A DNA stretch of 64,000 nt from Pseudarthrobacter cellobiosi (GCF_023913755.1 NZ_JAMXBJ010000031.1:1-64000); one strand, 5' to 3'; counted from the first letter of the stretch, positions 35,983-44,512 are shown. The notes: generated from the letters alone by a model not told the origin. Made by a program: numbers and translations.

Positions 35983-37335
35983 TCAGGCGGGCTGCGGCAC
36001 CCGCTCAAAGGAGTTGGCCGGGACGGCCAGCCCAAAGTGCCCCCGCAGCGTGCGCCCGGTGTATTCGCGCCGGAACAGCCCGCGGTCCTGGAGGATGGGA
36101 ACCACATGGTCCACAAAGATGTCCAGGCCGGCGGGCAGCACGGGCGGCATGATGTTGAACCCGTCGGCGGCGCCGGACTGGAACCAGTGCTGGATGGCAT
36201 CGGCCACCTGCTCCGGCGTTCCCGCGAAGGTACGGTGCCCGCGGCCCCCGCCGAGCCGGCCGATGAGCTGCCGGACAGTCAGGTGTTCGCTGCGGGCGAG
36301 GTTCACCACCAGCGTGTAGCGGCTCTTGGCGCCCTCGATCTCGTCCTCCGACGGGAGGTCGGCCGGCAGCTGGCCATCCAGTTTCAGGGATTCCGGCGAG
36401 ACGCGGAGCAGATTGGCCAACTGCCGTACCGCGTGCTCCGGCAGTATCAGCTCGTCCAGCTCCCGTTCCAGCTTGAGGGCCTCAGCCTCAGTGGCGCCGA
36501 TGACCGGAACAATCCCCGGCAGGATCTTGATGGACCGCGGGTCCCGGCCCGCCGCCGTCGTCCGTCTTTTCAGGTCGGCGTAGAAGTCCTGGGCAGCCGC
36601 CAGGGTCTGGTGCGCCGTGAAGACCGCCTCCGCGTACCGCGCCGCAAAGTCCTTGCCGTTCTCGGAAGAGCCGGCCTGGACAATCACCGGGTGCCCCTGG
36701 CCGGATCTGGGCACATCCAGGCCGCCCTCCACCTGGAAATGCGGGCCTTGGTGGTTCACCGGATGCACGCGCGAACTGTCCGCCCAGACGCCGGCGTCCT
36801 TGTCCGCCACCACGGCGCCATCCTCCCAGCTGTCCCAGAGCTTCTTGGCCACATCCAGGAATTCCGCAGCCCGCTCGTACCGCTGCGAGTGGGCGGGCTG
36901 GCCGGCGAGGGAGAAGTTCCTGGCGGCCGCGTCTCCCGCCGTGGTCACCACGTTCCAGCCCGTCCTGCCGCCGCTGATGTGGTCCACGGAGGCGAAGCGC
37001 CGCGCCAGGTTGTACGGCTCGTTGTAGGTCGTGGAGGCGGTGGCGATCAGGCCGATCCGCTCCGTGACGGCTGCGATGGCGGCGAGCAACACGGTGGGTT
37101 CGAGGCTGCCGTACGGCCGCTGGGCCACGTTTCCGTGCAGCACCGGGGAATCGGCGAAGAAGATCGAGTCCAGCTTGCCGCGCTCTGCCGTCTGGGCCAG
37201 CCGCTGGAAGTGGGCAACGTCCGTGCCGGCGAAGCTGTTGCTCTCCGGCAGCCGCCACGACGCCTCGTGGTGGCCGGTGCTCATCAGGAAGGCGTTCAGG
37301 TGCAGCTGCCTGGAGCCTCCCGCCGTGGCACTCAC
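35983..37335 (-). CDS. Flavin-dependent monooxygenase, LLM class (NtaA/SnaA/DszA-like)
   Basis: A bacterial luciferase-like oxidoreductase of 450 residues using FMNH2 supplied by a reductase. Family markers: QLHLNAFLMSTGHHEASWR, AERGKLDSIFFADS, YNEPYNLARRFASVDHISGG, GRTGWNVVTT and VIVQAGSSENGKDFAA. Close relatives act on EDTA/NTA, dibenzothiophene sulfone or alkyl sulfur compounds. It overlaps the downstream end of the TauD-like gene by 4 bp, so both probably served organosulfur or related scavenging. Substrate is inferred. Confidence 0.92.
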   Translation of the reverse strand: MSATAGGSRQLHLNAFLMSTGHHEASWRLPESNSFAGTDVAHFQRLAQTAERGKLDSIFFADSPVLHGNVAQRPYGSLEPTVLLAAIAAVTERIGLIATASTTYNEPYNLARRFASVDHISGGRTGWNVVTTAGDAAARNFSLAGQPAHSQRYERAAEFLDVAKKLWDSWEDGAVVADKDAGVWADSSRVHPVNHQGPHFQVEGGLDVPRSGQGHPVIVQAGSSENGKDFAARYAEAVFTAHQTLAAAQDFYADLKRRTTAAGRDPRSIKILPGIVPVIGATEAEALKLERELDELILPEHAVRQLANLLRVSPESLKLDGQLPADLPSEDEIEGAKSRYTLVVNLARSEHLTVRQLIGRLGGGRGHRTFAGTPEQVADAIQHWFQSGAADGFNIMPPVLPAGLDIFVDHVVPILQDRGLFRREYTGRTLRGHFGLAVPANSFERVPQPA

Positions 37336-38207
37336 GCTCGAACCTCGGCTGCTTCGCGGGCAACTGCCTCAGGAACGACGACGGTCTCGGAGTATGTGGA
37401 CGAGTCGCCCTTGATGGACGTGCTGCTGCGCCCATCCACGCCCCGGGGAAGGTCACCGGCGATGGTCACGCGGTTGAGCTGGCGGGGCTGGCCGTCGTAG
37501 TTGTCCGGGGCGTAGTGCTGCGTGATGCGGTTGTCGAACAGGACCAGCTGGTTCGGCTCCCAGTTCACGCGCACCACGTTCTCCGGGCGGGTGACGTAGG
37601 CCTGCAGGAGGCGCAGGATGTCCTTGGACTCGGTGTTGGAGAGGCCAACAATCCGCAGCCGCTGCGCGAAGCCCCCAATGAACAATCCGCGCTCGCCGGT
37701 CAGCGGGTGGACCCGCACTACAGGGTGGGCGGATTCGAAGTGGATCCTGGTGAACTCCTTGCGCCGTTCGTCGGCGTTGGCGTGTTCCAGGTTCTTGGGC
37801 ACGGAGTAGTCGTAGTCGTTGGTGTGGATGGCCCAGAGGGTGTCGGTGAAGTTCCGCAGCTCCTCCGGCAGGTCCTGGTAGGCTCCGGCCGATGACGCGA
37901 TCAGGGTCTCCCCGCCGTAGCCCGGCAGGGTGATGCTGCGCAGGGTGGAGGCCTGCGGCGGATTGACCACAAAGGTCACGTCGGTGTGCCAGTTGTTGGC
38001 ACTGCCGTTTTCGCTGTCCACCGGCAGGACCGCGGGTTTTCCGTCCACGGAGGCCACCGTGGGGTGGGCCTTGGTGAGCGGACCGAAGCGGCTGGCGAAA
38101 CGCACCTGGTCTTCGTCAGTGCGGATGTTCGCTTCCCGGAAGACCAGGGCCTTGTGCATGTTCAGGGCGTCCCGGAGCTGCGCCACGGTGGGGACTATCT
38201 CATTAAC
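37332..38207 (-). CDS. TauD/TfdA dioxygenase, 5' end removed by an IS256-type element
   Basis: An Fe(II)/2-oxoglutarate dioxygenase similar to taurine dioxygenase. The catalytic core is intact: the NNWHTDVTF HxD motif, the distal His in RITQHYAPDN and the 2-oxoglutarate Arg in RQLNRVTIAGD. The frame has no native start; it runs straight into the IS256 inverted repeat at 38208, and about 30-40 N-terminal residues of the family are absent. A GTG at 38186 could give 284 residues, but the native promoter and RBS are gone. Probably inactive or poorly expressed. Confidence 0.8.
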   Translation of the reverse strand, partial: VNEIVPTVAQLRDALNMHKALVFREANIRTDEDQVRFASRFGPLTKAHPTVASVDGKPAVLPVDSENGSANNWHTDVTFVVNPPQASTLRSITLPGYGGETLIASSAGAYQDLPEELRNFTDTLWAIHTNDYDYSVPKNLEHANADERRKEFTRIHFESAHPVVRVHPLTGERGLFIGGFAQRLRIVGLSNTESKDILRLLQAYVTRPENVVRVNWEPNQLVLFDNRITQHYAPDNYDGQPRQLNRVTIAGDLPRGVDGRSSTSIKGDSSTYSETVVVPEAVAREAAEVRA

Positions 38208-39572
38208 GGTGTATCCGGCGGTTTCTTTTAGTAGCTTTCAGCTGCCGGGAATCGGTCGCTGAAAGTGATGGCGAAGGCGTTCAAAGCGGGCTTCCAACGC
38301 ACGGCCCATCGGGTCTTGCCGGCACCGGTCGGATCGAGGGATCTGGTGACCAGATACAGGCACTTTAGCGCAGCCTGCTCGATGGGGAAATGACCCCGGG
38401 CCTTGACGGGGCGCCGGTACCTGGCGTTGAGCGATTCGATGGCGTTGGTCGAGCAGATCACGCGCCGGATTTCCACGTCGTAGTCCAGGAAGGGGGTGAA
38501 CTCTTCCCACGCGTTCTCCCAGAGCCGCACGATCGCCCCGTATTTCTTGCCCCAGCGCTCCGTGAGCTCCTCAAACGCCGCCCGCGCGGCCGCGGCATTC
38601 GGCGCCGTGTAAATGGGCTTCACGTCCCGTTTGGGGGCGTCCCAGTCCTTCTTCGAAGCCAGCCGGAAGGTGTTCCGGATCAGGTGGATAATGCAGGTCT
38701 GCACGGTCGTCAGCGGCCACACATTCGTCACGGCTTCGGGCAGGCCCTTGAGCCCGTCGCAGACCAGGAAGAACGTGTCCTTCACGCCGCGGTTCCTTAT
38801 GCGGTGAGTACGCTCATCCAGAACTTCGCGCCCTCACCGCCGGTGCCGGCCCAGAGTCCGAGGATGTCTTTCTCCCCGTCCAAGGTGACGCCGATGGCGG
38901 CGTAGATGGGGCGGTTGGCGACCTGCCCGTCGCGGACCTTGACGACGATCGCGTCGATGAAGATCGCCGCGTAGACCTCGTCCAGCGGCCGGTTCTGCCA
39001 GGTGGCCATCTCCTCGAGCACCCTGTCGGTGATCCGGGAGACCGTCTCCTTGGACACGGACGCGCCGTAGATCTCGGCGAAATGGGCGCTGATTTCTCCC
39101 GTGGTCAGGCCCTTGGCGTAGAGCGAGAGGACAATCTCATCGACCCCGGTCAGGCGGCGCTGGCGCTTCTTGACGATGACCGGCTCGAACGTCCCGGCCC
39201 GGTCCCGCGGCACGTCCACCTGTACGGGTCCGGTGGTCTCCGTCAGCACCGTTTTCGGGCGAACCCCGTTGCGGGAGTTGGCAGTCTGTTTGCCGGCCAT
39301 ATCGTGCTTTTCATATCCGAGGTGCTCGGTCATTTCCTCATCGAGCGCGGTCTCGATCACGGTCTTCGTCAGCTGCTTGAGCAGACCATCGGGACCGGTC
39401 AGGGACAGGCCCTGCTCCTTCGCCATTCTGACAAGCTCGCGGGCAGCGTCAGCCTCGGATATTTCTGTCTTCTTCTCAACGGTTTTCGTACTCGGCACAG
39501 CCTCAAGTGTTGCGGCCATATCGGCCTCCTCCCCGCCAGGCTTACCGCCCGGCGTGTCGAGCCGGATACACC
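38208..39572 (-). mobile_element. IS256-family insertion sequence
   Basis: The 1365-bp element is bounded by GGTGTATCCGGC at 38208-38219 and its exact complement GCCGGATACACC at 39561-39572. It encodes a mutator-type transposase on the minus strand in two frames. The flanks (TCATTAAC on the left, ATTATTTC on the right) share no clear 8-9 bp target duplication. The tauD 5' end is not found on the far side, which points to a recombination or deletion at the element. Confidence 0.85.
38228..39519 (-). pseudogene. IS256-family (mutator) transposase, frameshifted
   Basis: The N-terminal part (39519-38797, 240 residues, starting MAATLEAVPSTKTVEKK) contains IFIDAIVVKVRDG with the first catalytic Asp and ends prematurely after KFWMSVLTA. 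The C-terminal part (from about 38800 down to 38228) resumes in another frame with RNRGVKDTFFLVCDGLKGLP, carrying the second Asp, and contains CSTNAIESLNARYRR, the Glu region. Intact homologues are about 415 residues; here one base is missing near 38802. The element should be unable to move on its own. Confidence 0.87.
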
Positions 39573-39635
39573 ATTATTTCCACAGTCCCGGAATAGGAGC
39601 GCACGAATGTGCGGTTGAGCATGCCGGGCTTCGGG

Positions 39636-40301
39636 TTAGTGGCTGTGCGACGTGTGGGTGTCGGGTGCGGGCGCTGCGGGGGCGTCCGTTGGCTTGTCGC
39701 GGGTGCGATCTTCGCTGGTCGGAGCCTCCGCGGGTGCCTGCGACGGTGCCGGCGTGGAGTCGTGGCTGTGGCTCTCGGAGTCGAGAGTGCTTGCGAGGGC
39801 GGACATGCCGAACCACGTCAGCGCGGCGACCAACACGACACCTGCGGCAAACGGGCTGACCAGGTGGCGCAGGCCGCCCTTGGCGTCCTTGGCGATGAAC
39901 GCGACGTACGACATCAGCAGGCCGATCGGAGTCATCCAGGCGCTGCGCTCGGGGAACTGTTCGAAGTGCTGGATGCCACCGCCGACCAGGCCGACGCCGA
40001 AGGAGAGCAGGAGCGAGAACGCGACGAGCGAGATGGCCCGGCTCAGCGGCGGGCGCTCATCGACGAGCACGAACTCGTTGACGATGGTGCCGAGGAGGAA
40101 CACGAACGCACCGACGACGCAGATGATCGTGTACAGGCCCGGGTTGACCGGATAGTGCACGACGGCGCCGGCGATAAGGGCCGCGCCTATGAAGTAGAGC
40201 ATCGCGCCGATGTAGCGCGAGTAGAGCGAGGGAGTCCGTTTCGCGAGCTCTGCCTCATAGGAGGCAACGTCTTCGCGGCTGAGGTCGTTCTGAACGGTCA
40301 T
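39636..40301 (-). CDS. Membrane protein with His-rich C-terminal tail
   Basis: Starts at ATG 40301, overlapping the stop codon of a short upstream ORF (ATGA). 221 residues with about five to six hydrophobic segments (roughly 31-49, 57-78, 87-107, 122-138 and 147-165), then a Ser/Pro/Ala tail with SESHSHDS and a final HTSHSH. Histidine clusters suggest metal contact outside or inside the membrane, but I recognise no family. It lies between the IS256 element and the NlpC/P60 gene, in a region with other copper-related signals. Confidence 0.65.
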   Translation of the reverse strand: MTVQNDLSREDVASYEAELAKRTPSLYSRYIGAMLYFIGAALIAGAVVHYPVNPGLYTIICVVGAFVFLLGTIVNEFVLVDERPPLSRAISLVAFSLLLSFGVGLVGGGIQHFEQFPERSAWMTPIGLLMSYVAFIAKDAKGGLRHLVSPFAAGVVLVAALTWFGMSALASTLDSESHSHDSTPAPSQAPAEAPTSEDRTRDKPTDAPAAPAPDTHTSHSH

Positions 40302-40411
40302 GTCTGGTGAGTCTTTCGTTTTCGGGCAGCAGGCAGCCGTAGCTCCGATACCGGAGGTTGGTGCAGCGTGGCGCTGCGCGTGCTGCTCAGCAGGGCAGAA
40401 TTGAGCGTCAT
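40298..40411 (-). CDS. Short leader ORF coupled to the membrane protein
   Basis: A 37-codon ORF (MTLNSALLSSTRSATLHQPP...) begins at ATG 40411, eight bases after AAGGA. Its TGA overlaps the ATG of the membrane protein. The strong RBS belongs to this ORF; the membrane gene itself has none. It may serve for translational coupling or be a leader peptide. No similarity recognised. An alternative in-frame extension of the membrane protein to 40418 would start too close to the RBS. Confidence 0.4.
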   Translation of the reverse strand: MTLNSALLSSTRSATLHQPPVSELRLPAARKRKTHQT

Positions 40412-40487
40412 GTCTCATTTCCTTGGAAGTGGGGCTTGGCCGGACACTCTAAACAGATGGGACACGCCACCGGCCTTTAGTGGTTTG

Positions 40488-41255
40488 TTAGCCTGCGCGG
40501 ACGAAGGTGACGGCACCCTTGGACGTCATCCACGTAAGGGGGTGGACTGCGGTTTCGTTCTTGCCGTTCAGGCCTGAGCTGAGGACCTGGCCGTTGCCGA
40601 CGTAAATTCCTACGTGGCCAGGCTGCATGACCATGTCACCGGGCTGGGGGTCGGTGACCACGGTGCCGTAGTTCATGAACTGCATTGGGCCCAGGTCCCC
40701 GACGGGGATGCCAGCGGCATTGAGGGCGTTTTCGACCAGCCGCGTGCAGTCCTGGATCATGCCGATCTGAGCGTAGGCGGAGGACACCATGATGGAGTTG
40801 GTGTCACCAGCTGCGGGGGCGGGAGCCGGAGCGGGCGCAGGCGGGGTGACGGTGACTTTGGCCGAGGCGGGTGCAGGGGTCGTTACGGCGGCCGCGGGTA
40901 CCGCGGCCGCCGCGGTTTCCACGACAGGCTTCGGGGCTTCCGCTACGGGAGCGGGCGTGGTTTCCACGACCGGGCGCTCGAAGGAAATCTGGATGGTGGC
41001 ATCGGCGGTCAGTGGGGCCTGTACCTGGCTTGCGACCTCGAGGTTGGCGGCCGGTTCAGCTTCGCGCTGGGCGGGAGCGTCGGCTGCCTGGGCGGCAGCA
41101 ATACCACTGGTCAGCACGAGACCGGAAGCCGCTGCGAAGACGGCGGCCTGGCGGCCTGCGCCGCCGGCATTCGCGGTAACGGACTTGGTCAGTGCGGCAA
41201 GAGTGCTGGTCTGGGGGACCGCGCGGCGGCGGCCGTGAGTTTTGCGCATGGGCAT
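40488..41255 (-). CDS. NlpC/P60 (C40) cell-wall hydrolase
   Basis: A secreted peptidoglycan peptidase of 255 residues. A basic, twin-Arg-containing start (MRKTHGRRRAV) leads to a long signal region ending near SGIAAAQA. A Pro/Ala-rich linker (about 75-150) follows, then the C40 domain with the catalytic Cys in MIQDCTRLVENAL and the His in QPGHVGIYVGNG. ATG 41255 has GGGAGAGG seven bases upstream. A ydaO-type riboswitch occupies its 5' leader, so synthesis should respond to c-di-AMP, as known for rpf and NlpC/P60 genes of other actinobacteria. Confidence 0.9.
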   Translation of the reverse strand: MPMRKTHGRRRAVPQTSTLAALTKSVTANAGGAGRQAAVFAAASGLVLTSGIAAAQAADAPAQREAEPAANLEVASQVQAPLTADATIQISFERPVVETTPAPVAEAPKPVVETAAAAVPAAAVTTPAPASAKVTVTPPAPAPAPAPAAGDTNSIMVSSAYAQIGMIQDCTRLVENALNAAGIPVGDLGPMQFMNYGTVVTDPQPGDMVMQPGHVGIYVGNGQVLSSGLNGKNETAVHPLTWMTSKGAVTFVRAG

Positions 41256-41270
41256 GTAAGGGCCTCTCCC

Positions 41271-41446
41271 ACTGCCTGCGAGGTTAGCTGTCGGATTCGG
41301 GTGGGAGGCACCCGGCCGCGTCAGGCGCAAAAGTGCACCAGGCACGGCTTCACCCCAAGACCTGCCAGAAGCAGGCCAATAATGGGTTCCCCGTCTCTGC
41401 CGGACGAAAAGCGAACGGATCCCGGGCAGCGGCAGAGTTAGGCAAT
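41271..41446 (-). promoter_or_regulatory. ydaO-yuaA-type c-di-AMP riboswitch
   Basis: On the minus strand the leader contains the conserved blocks in order: ATTGCCTAACTCTGCCGCT, GACGGGGAACCC, CTTGGGGTGAAGCC, CCCGAATCCGACAGCTAACC and TCGCAGGCAGT. The ends ATTGCCT (41446-41440) and AGGCAGT (41277-41271) pair as P1. This matches the ydaO-yuaA consensus closely. P1 ends just before the RBS GGGAGAGG of the NlpC/P60 gene. In known cases c-di-AMP binding turns expression off. Confidence 0.93.
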
Positions 41447-41558
41447 CTGTTCGGGAGTGCCGCCTCAAGGAGAAACCGGCACGACTTACCGTACTTCAGA
41501 CCAGCAATGTTTGTCACATTCCGATAACGGCGTGTCCGCCGTGGCACGGGATGCGCAC

Positions 41559-41587
41559 TTGCTCTTTATACCCGGCCGGGGTATAGG
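41559..41587 (+). promoter_or_regulatory. Promoter with CsoR-like copper operator
   Basis: TTGCTC (41559-41564) and TATAGG (41582-41587) are 17 bp apart and make a plausible -35/-10 pair. Between and overlapping them, TATACCC-GGCCG-GGGTATA (41567-41585) is a perfect inverted repeat of the type bound by CsoR, the copper-sensing repressor. It drives the HMA-domain gene to the right. Operator identity is inferred from the motif; no csoR gene is in the window. Confidence 0.72.
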
Positions 41588-41996
41588 ATGCGTTTTCTTG
41601 GGTTGTCAGTGACATGGAAGTCCGGGCTGGTGTTGCCGTACCCGCTTGCACGGCCGTTCACCCCCCAGTACACCCTCGATTCTTCCTCAAGAGATAGAGC
41701 CGGGCTTCCCCTTGTTTCTTCCGCTGCCGGGTGCGGCTGCTGCTCAACCGGAGCTTCTTCGGCACCGGCAGTGGTATCCAGTGGCAGCACAGTCGAGTTT
41801 GCTGTTGAAGGGCTGACGTGCGGGCATTGCGTCCAGACCGTTAAAAAGGCTGTAGCGGCCGTTGACGGTGTCGAGTCCGCCTTTGTGGATCTCGTGTCCG
41901 GCGGGTCGTTCCCGGGTGATTGTCTACGGTATGGCCGAGAGCTTTGCTGTGTGTGAGGCCGTGACCTCCGCCGGCTACACGCTTTCCAGCAATTGA
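41588..41996 (+). pseudogene. HMA-domain copper-chaperone-like protein, frameshifted
   Basis: Encodes a Cys-rich lead (AGCGCCSTG) and an HMA domain, STVEFAVEGLTCGHCVQTVK, with the CxxC copper site, followed by AVAAVDGVESAFVDLVSGG. The frame then goes astray; the expected end RSRVIVYGMAESFAVCEAV and TSAGYTLSSN lies in the next frame, stopping at 41996. One extra G in the run at about 41900 explains this. The ATG at 41588 lies before the expected transcription start of the CsoR-type promoter, so the true start is probably further in (for example GTG 41609). Confidence 0.75.
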
Positions 41997-42442
41997 CATC
42001 AAGGCCCCTGGCAGAAGACCGGTTAGGCGAGCGGGGTGTCTTTTGACGGGGCGAACGCGTCCCCGGCGCTGGACCTGTTCTGTCTACGACGTTTTGGCTG
42101 CTGTCCTGTCGGATTGTACGTGTCCGCTCCGGCCCGCCTAGCCCCTCCTTCGTCGGGGCCTGCGCCGCACGAATTTCCCTGCGGCGCTCCTTCGTCGCTG
42201 ATTTCACCTGGGAATTTCCCGCCCCTTGCCCTGCGGGTAGACAGGCCTCCGTCGGCCACAGCTCCGCAAGCTTCGCCAGCAGCCAAAAATACGGGGGGAG
42301 AGGGGACGCTGGCCGGTCACCACGAGCCGCCCCGCCCACCGGCAAAACAACTTGGTCGGCGCCCGCACCCGTTTCCAGCCGCTTGACAGACATAGAAGCG
42401 TCGGGGGAAGTGAGGACGAATATTTCGTTGCGGCGGGGATCC
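41997..42442. other. 446-bp stretch without a convincing gene; two 42-bp-spaced imperfect repeats
   Basis: No frame here looks coding. CTCCTTCGTCG occurs at 42145-42155 and 42187-42197, and each copy is followed by a GAATTTCCC box (about 42171 and 42214), giving two imperfect 42-bp units. The composition differs from the flanking genes. It could be a remnant of a plasmid or mobilisation region, consistent with the IS and broken genes next to it, but this is speculation. Confidence 0.5.
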
Positions 42443-44437
42443 TCAGTGTCCCAGGATCGCGTGCGCGATTTCGTCGGCGTCGCGGAGTGTCCGCTGCCCG
42501 CTGGCGTACGTGGGGCCGCCCGGCTGGAGCGCTTCCGCGGCGATGGCAGTGCCCCACTGGGTGGCCGAGAGCTGCAGGCCCAGCACATAGAGACCCTCGG
42601 TGACCGAGCCGTTGGCCGCCACCGGCCGGTACGGGTGCGGCGCAACGTCCAGCCCGGTGGCCTGCACCGGCGCACCTTCCGCCGTCATCATCAGCCGGGG
42701 CCGTACCATCCCGTCGGCGAGGAGCTGTTCCAGCAGCGGTGAGTCGTTCGCGGACACGCGGTTGGCCGGCGCAAGGGCCTCCACCATGGTCTTCGCCGCC
42801 ACCGGCGGGCCGTTCACCCAGGGTGAGGCGGCGGTAAAGCGGCCTGTCCGGCGGTCCACGCCGAACCGGGGGTCGGGACCCACAAAACTGACCACGCCGG
42901 CGCGCGCCAGGGCAGCCAGCTGTTCAGAGCGCAGCGCGGGCGGCCCGCTGGCCAGGCCCTCCACAAACGACTCAAACCAGCCACGCAGGCCGGCCACCCA
43001 GGACTCATCGGTGATGCCGCCGTCGGCCACTGCCGTTTTCAGCACCGCGCGTCCATGATGCAGGGCGCCGATGGCCATCTTCACCGGATCCTCCTCGCCC
43101 AGGGCGGAGCGGCGGGCGTCATCAAGCAGGTACTCGACGACGGCGGCATCCAGTTCGGCACGTGATCCGAAAGACCTGCCCGCAAGCGGGGACGCGAGGC
43201 CCCGCAGATCCAGCCGGTGCCGCGGGCCGACGTGCACGGCCAGGACGCTCTCCACCGCGGCCTCCCAGTTGGCGGCGCTGTGGGCATGCGGGCGCAGCGC
43301 CTCCTCCAGCGCGGCCAGGAACGCGGACGCGTCAGGGACGGCCGCCGGCTGCGAGCGCACCAGGGTGGCGTAATAGGCCCAGAGGGTGTCGCGGTGCAGC
43401 AGGGGCCAGAGATCGTGGTCGAAACCCGGGCGGATCCCGGTGGCCGCGAACCGCTCCAGCGCGGCCACGGTCAGGTACCGCAGGGTGACCGACGCCGGGT
43501 AGTAGCCGGCCAGCGCGGCCTTGGCCCGGTACGGGGTGCCGCGGCGGGACGCGGCAATGATGAGCGGCTCCTGGCCGGACGGCTGATACTCAAGCCGGGG
43601 TCCGGCGTCGATGAATTTTCCGCCGCGGCCTTCCGTGAGCTGGCCCATCGCGTCGAAGAAGTTCAGCCCCATGCCCCGGACCAGGACCGGTTCGCCGGCT
43701 GGAATCGCGGCCCAGTCGACGTCCGCCGGGACCGCTGGCGGGAAGTAGCTCAGGCCCAGCTGTGCGGCCGATGCCTGGAGTTCCCGCTGCTCAGGGTTAA
43801 GCCGGGACGAAAGGTGCCCTAGTGCCAGGACCACGGAATCGACCTTGAGCGAACCGCCGCCGGCGAGTCCGACGTCGAACGTTCCGGTGCTTGGGGTTGT
43901 CTCGCCTGGGGTGCTGTCCCCTTGCGTCCTGGGTGTTCCGTCGCCCGACGGCCGCACCGAGACGGCGGTCGTTTCGTGGAAACTGACGGTGACGCCGTCG
44001 GGCAGCTTTTCCGTCAACTCATCCAGCGTGCAGCGCAGGTAGCGGCCGTACAGCGCCCGGCTGGGGAAGTCCCGCGATCCCAAGGCAGCCAGTTCGGACC
44101 GCTCGTCCAGCGTCAGGACCTGCATCGGCTCACGCTGCTGCCGGGCACGCCAGCGGTCGAACGTGGTGCCCGCGACGGGCGGCGCCAGCCGGGTGTCCTC
44201 AGGGATGACCGTGGGATAAAAGGACTGGGTGTTCATGAGGTACAGCCGGGACTGTCCGGGCTGCCACACGTGCCCCGGACCCGCCGGATAGGGGTCGATG
44301 ACGTCGATATGGAGAGATGCTTGGCCGGAGTGGGCAGCAGCGTGGGCGGCGGCGTGTGCGAGCAGGCGCTCCAGCACACTGGTTCCCCGCGGTCCGGCGC
44401 CGATGATGGCTGTCCGGATGCTCTTCGATTTACCCAC
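42443..44437 (-). CDS. FAD/NAD(P)-binding protein (NAD_binding_9 type)
   Basis: A large flavoprotein-like enzyme of about 664 residues. The N-terminal dinucleotide-binding motif reads TAIIGAGPRGTSVLERLL, followed by HVWQPGQSRLYLMNTQSFYP. LALGHLSSRLNPEQREL is the second conserved segment and PVLVRGMGLNFFDAMGQLTE the third. Such proteins occur in actinobacteria as uncharacterised FAD-NAD(P) oxidoreductases, sometimes near siderophore or amino-acid hydroxylation genes. The GTG at 44437 is my choice; an open extension to 44536 crosses the promoter of the divergent peptidase. Confidence 0.82.
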   Translation of the reverse strand: MGKSKSIRTAIIGAGPRGTSVLERLLAHAAAHAAAHSGQASLHIDVIDPYPAGPGHVWQPGQSRLYLMNTQSFYPTVIPEDTRLAPPVAGTTFDRWRARQQREPMQVLTLDERSELAALGSRDFPSRALYGRYLRCTLDELTEKLPDGVTVSFHETTAVSVRPSGDGTPRTQGDSTPGETTPSTGTFDVGLAGGGSLKVDSVVLALGHLSSRLNPEQRELQASAAQLGLSYFPPAVPADVDWAAIPAGEPVLVRGMGLNFFDAMGQLTEGRGGKFIDAGPRLEYQPSGQEPLIIAASRRGTPYRAKAALAGYYPASVTLRYLTVAALERFAATGIRPGFDHDLWPLLHRDTLWAYYATLVRSQPAAVPDASAFLAALEEALRPHAHSAANWEAAVESVLAVHVGPRHRLDLRGLASPLAGRSFGSRAELDAAVVEYLLDDARRSALGEEDPVKMAIGALHHGRAVLKTAVADGGITDESWVAGLRGWFESFVEGLASGPPALRSEQLAALARAGVVSFVGPDPRFGVDRRTGRFTAASPWVNGPPVAAKTMVEALAPANRVSANDSPLLEQLLADGMVRPRLMMTAEGAPVQATGLDVAPHPYRPVAANGSVTEGLYVLGLQLSATQWGTAIAAEALQPGGPTYASGQRTLRDADEIAHAILGH

Positions 44438-44512
44438 GGCATCCAGAGTATCGGCATGCGCCGCAGGCACTTGACTTGCTTGCGGCGCGAAAATGTTGTT
44501 TGGATGGGGCGC

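Noticed and set aside
38797..38805. Programmed ribosomal frameshift in the IS256 transposase
   Set aside because: No slippery heptamer or downstream structure is evident, and IS256-family elements normally use a single frame.
42145..42230. CRISPR-like direct repeats
   Set aside because: Only two imperfect units, no spacers and no cas genes nearby.
39573..42442. Calling a complete integrative element or copper island
   Set aside because: No integrase, attachment sites, copper ATPase or csoR gene is visible; only scattered hints exist.
41566..42675. 369-codon minus-strand frame across the gene-free gap
   Set aside because: It overlaps the end of the FAD protein and the HMA gene in other frames, and its product is low-complexity and Arg/Pro/Ser-rich.
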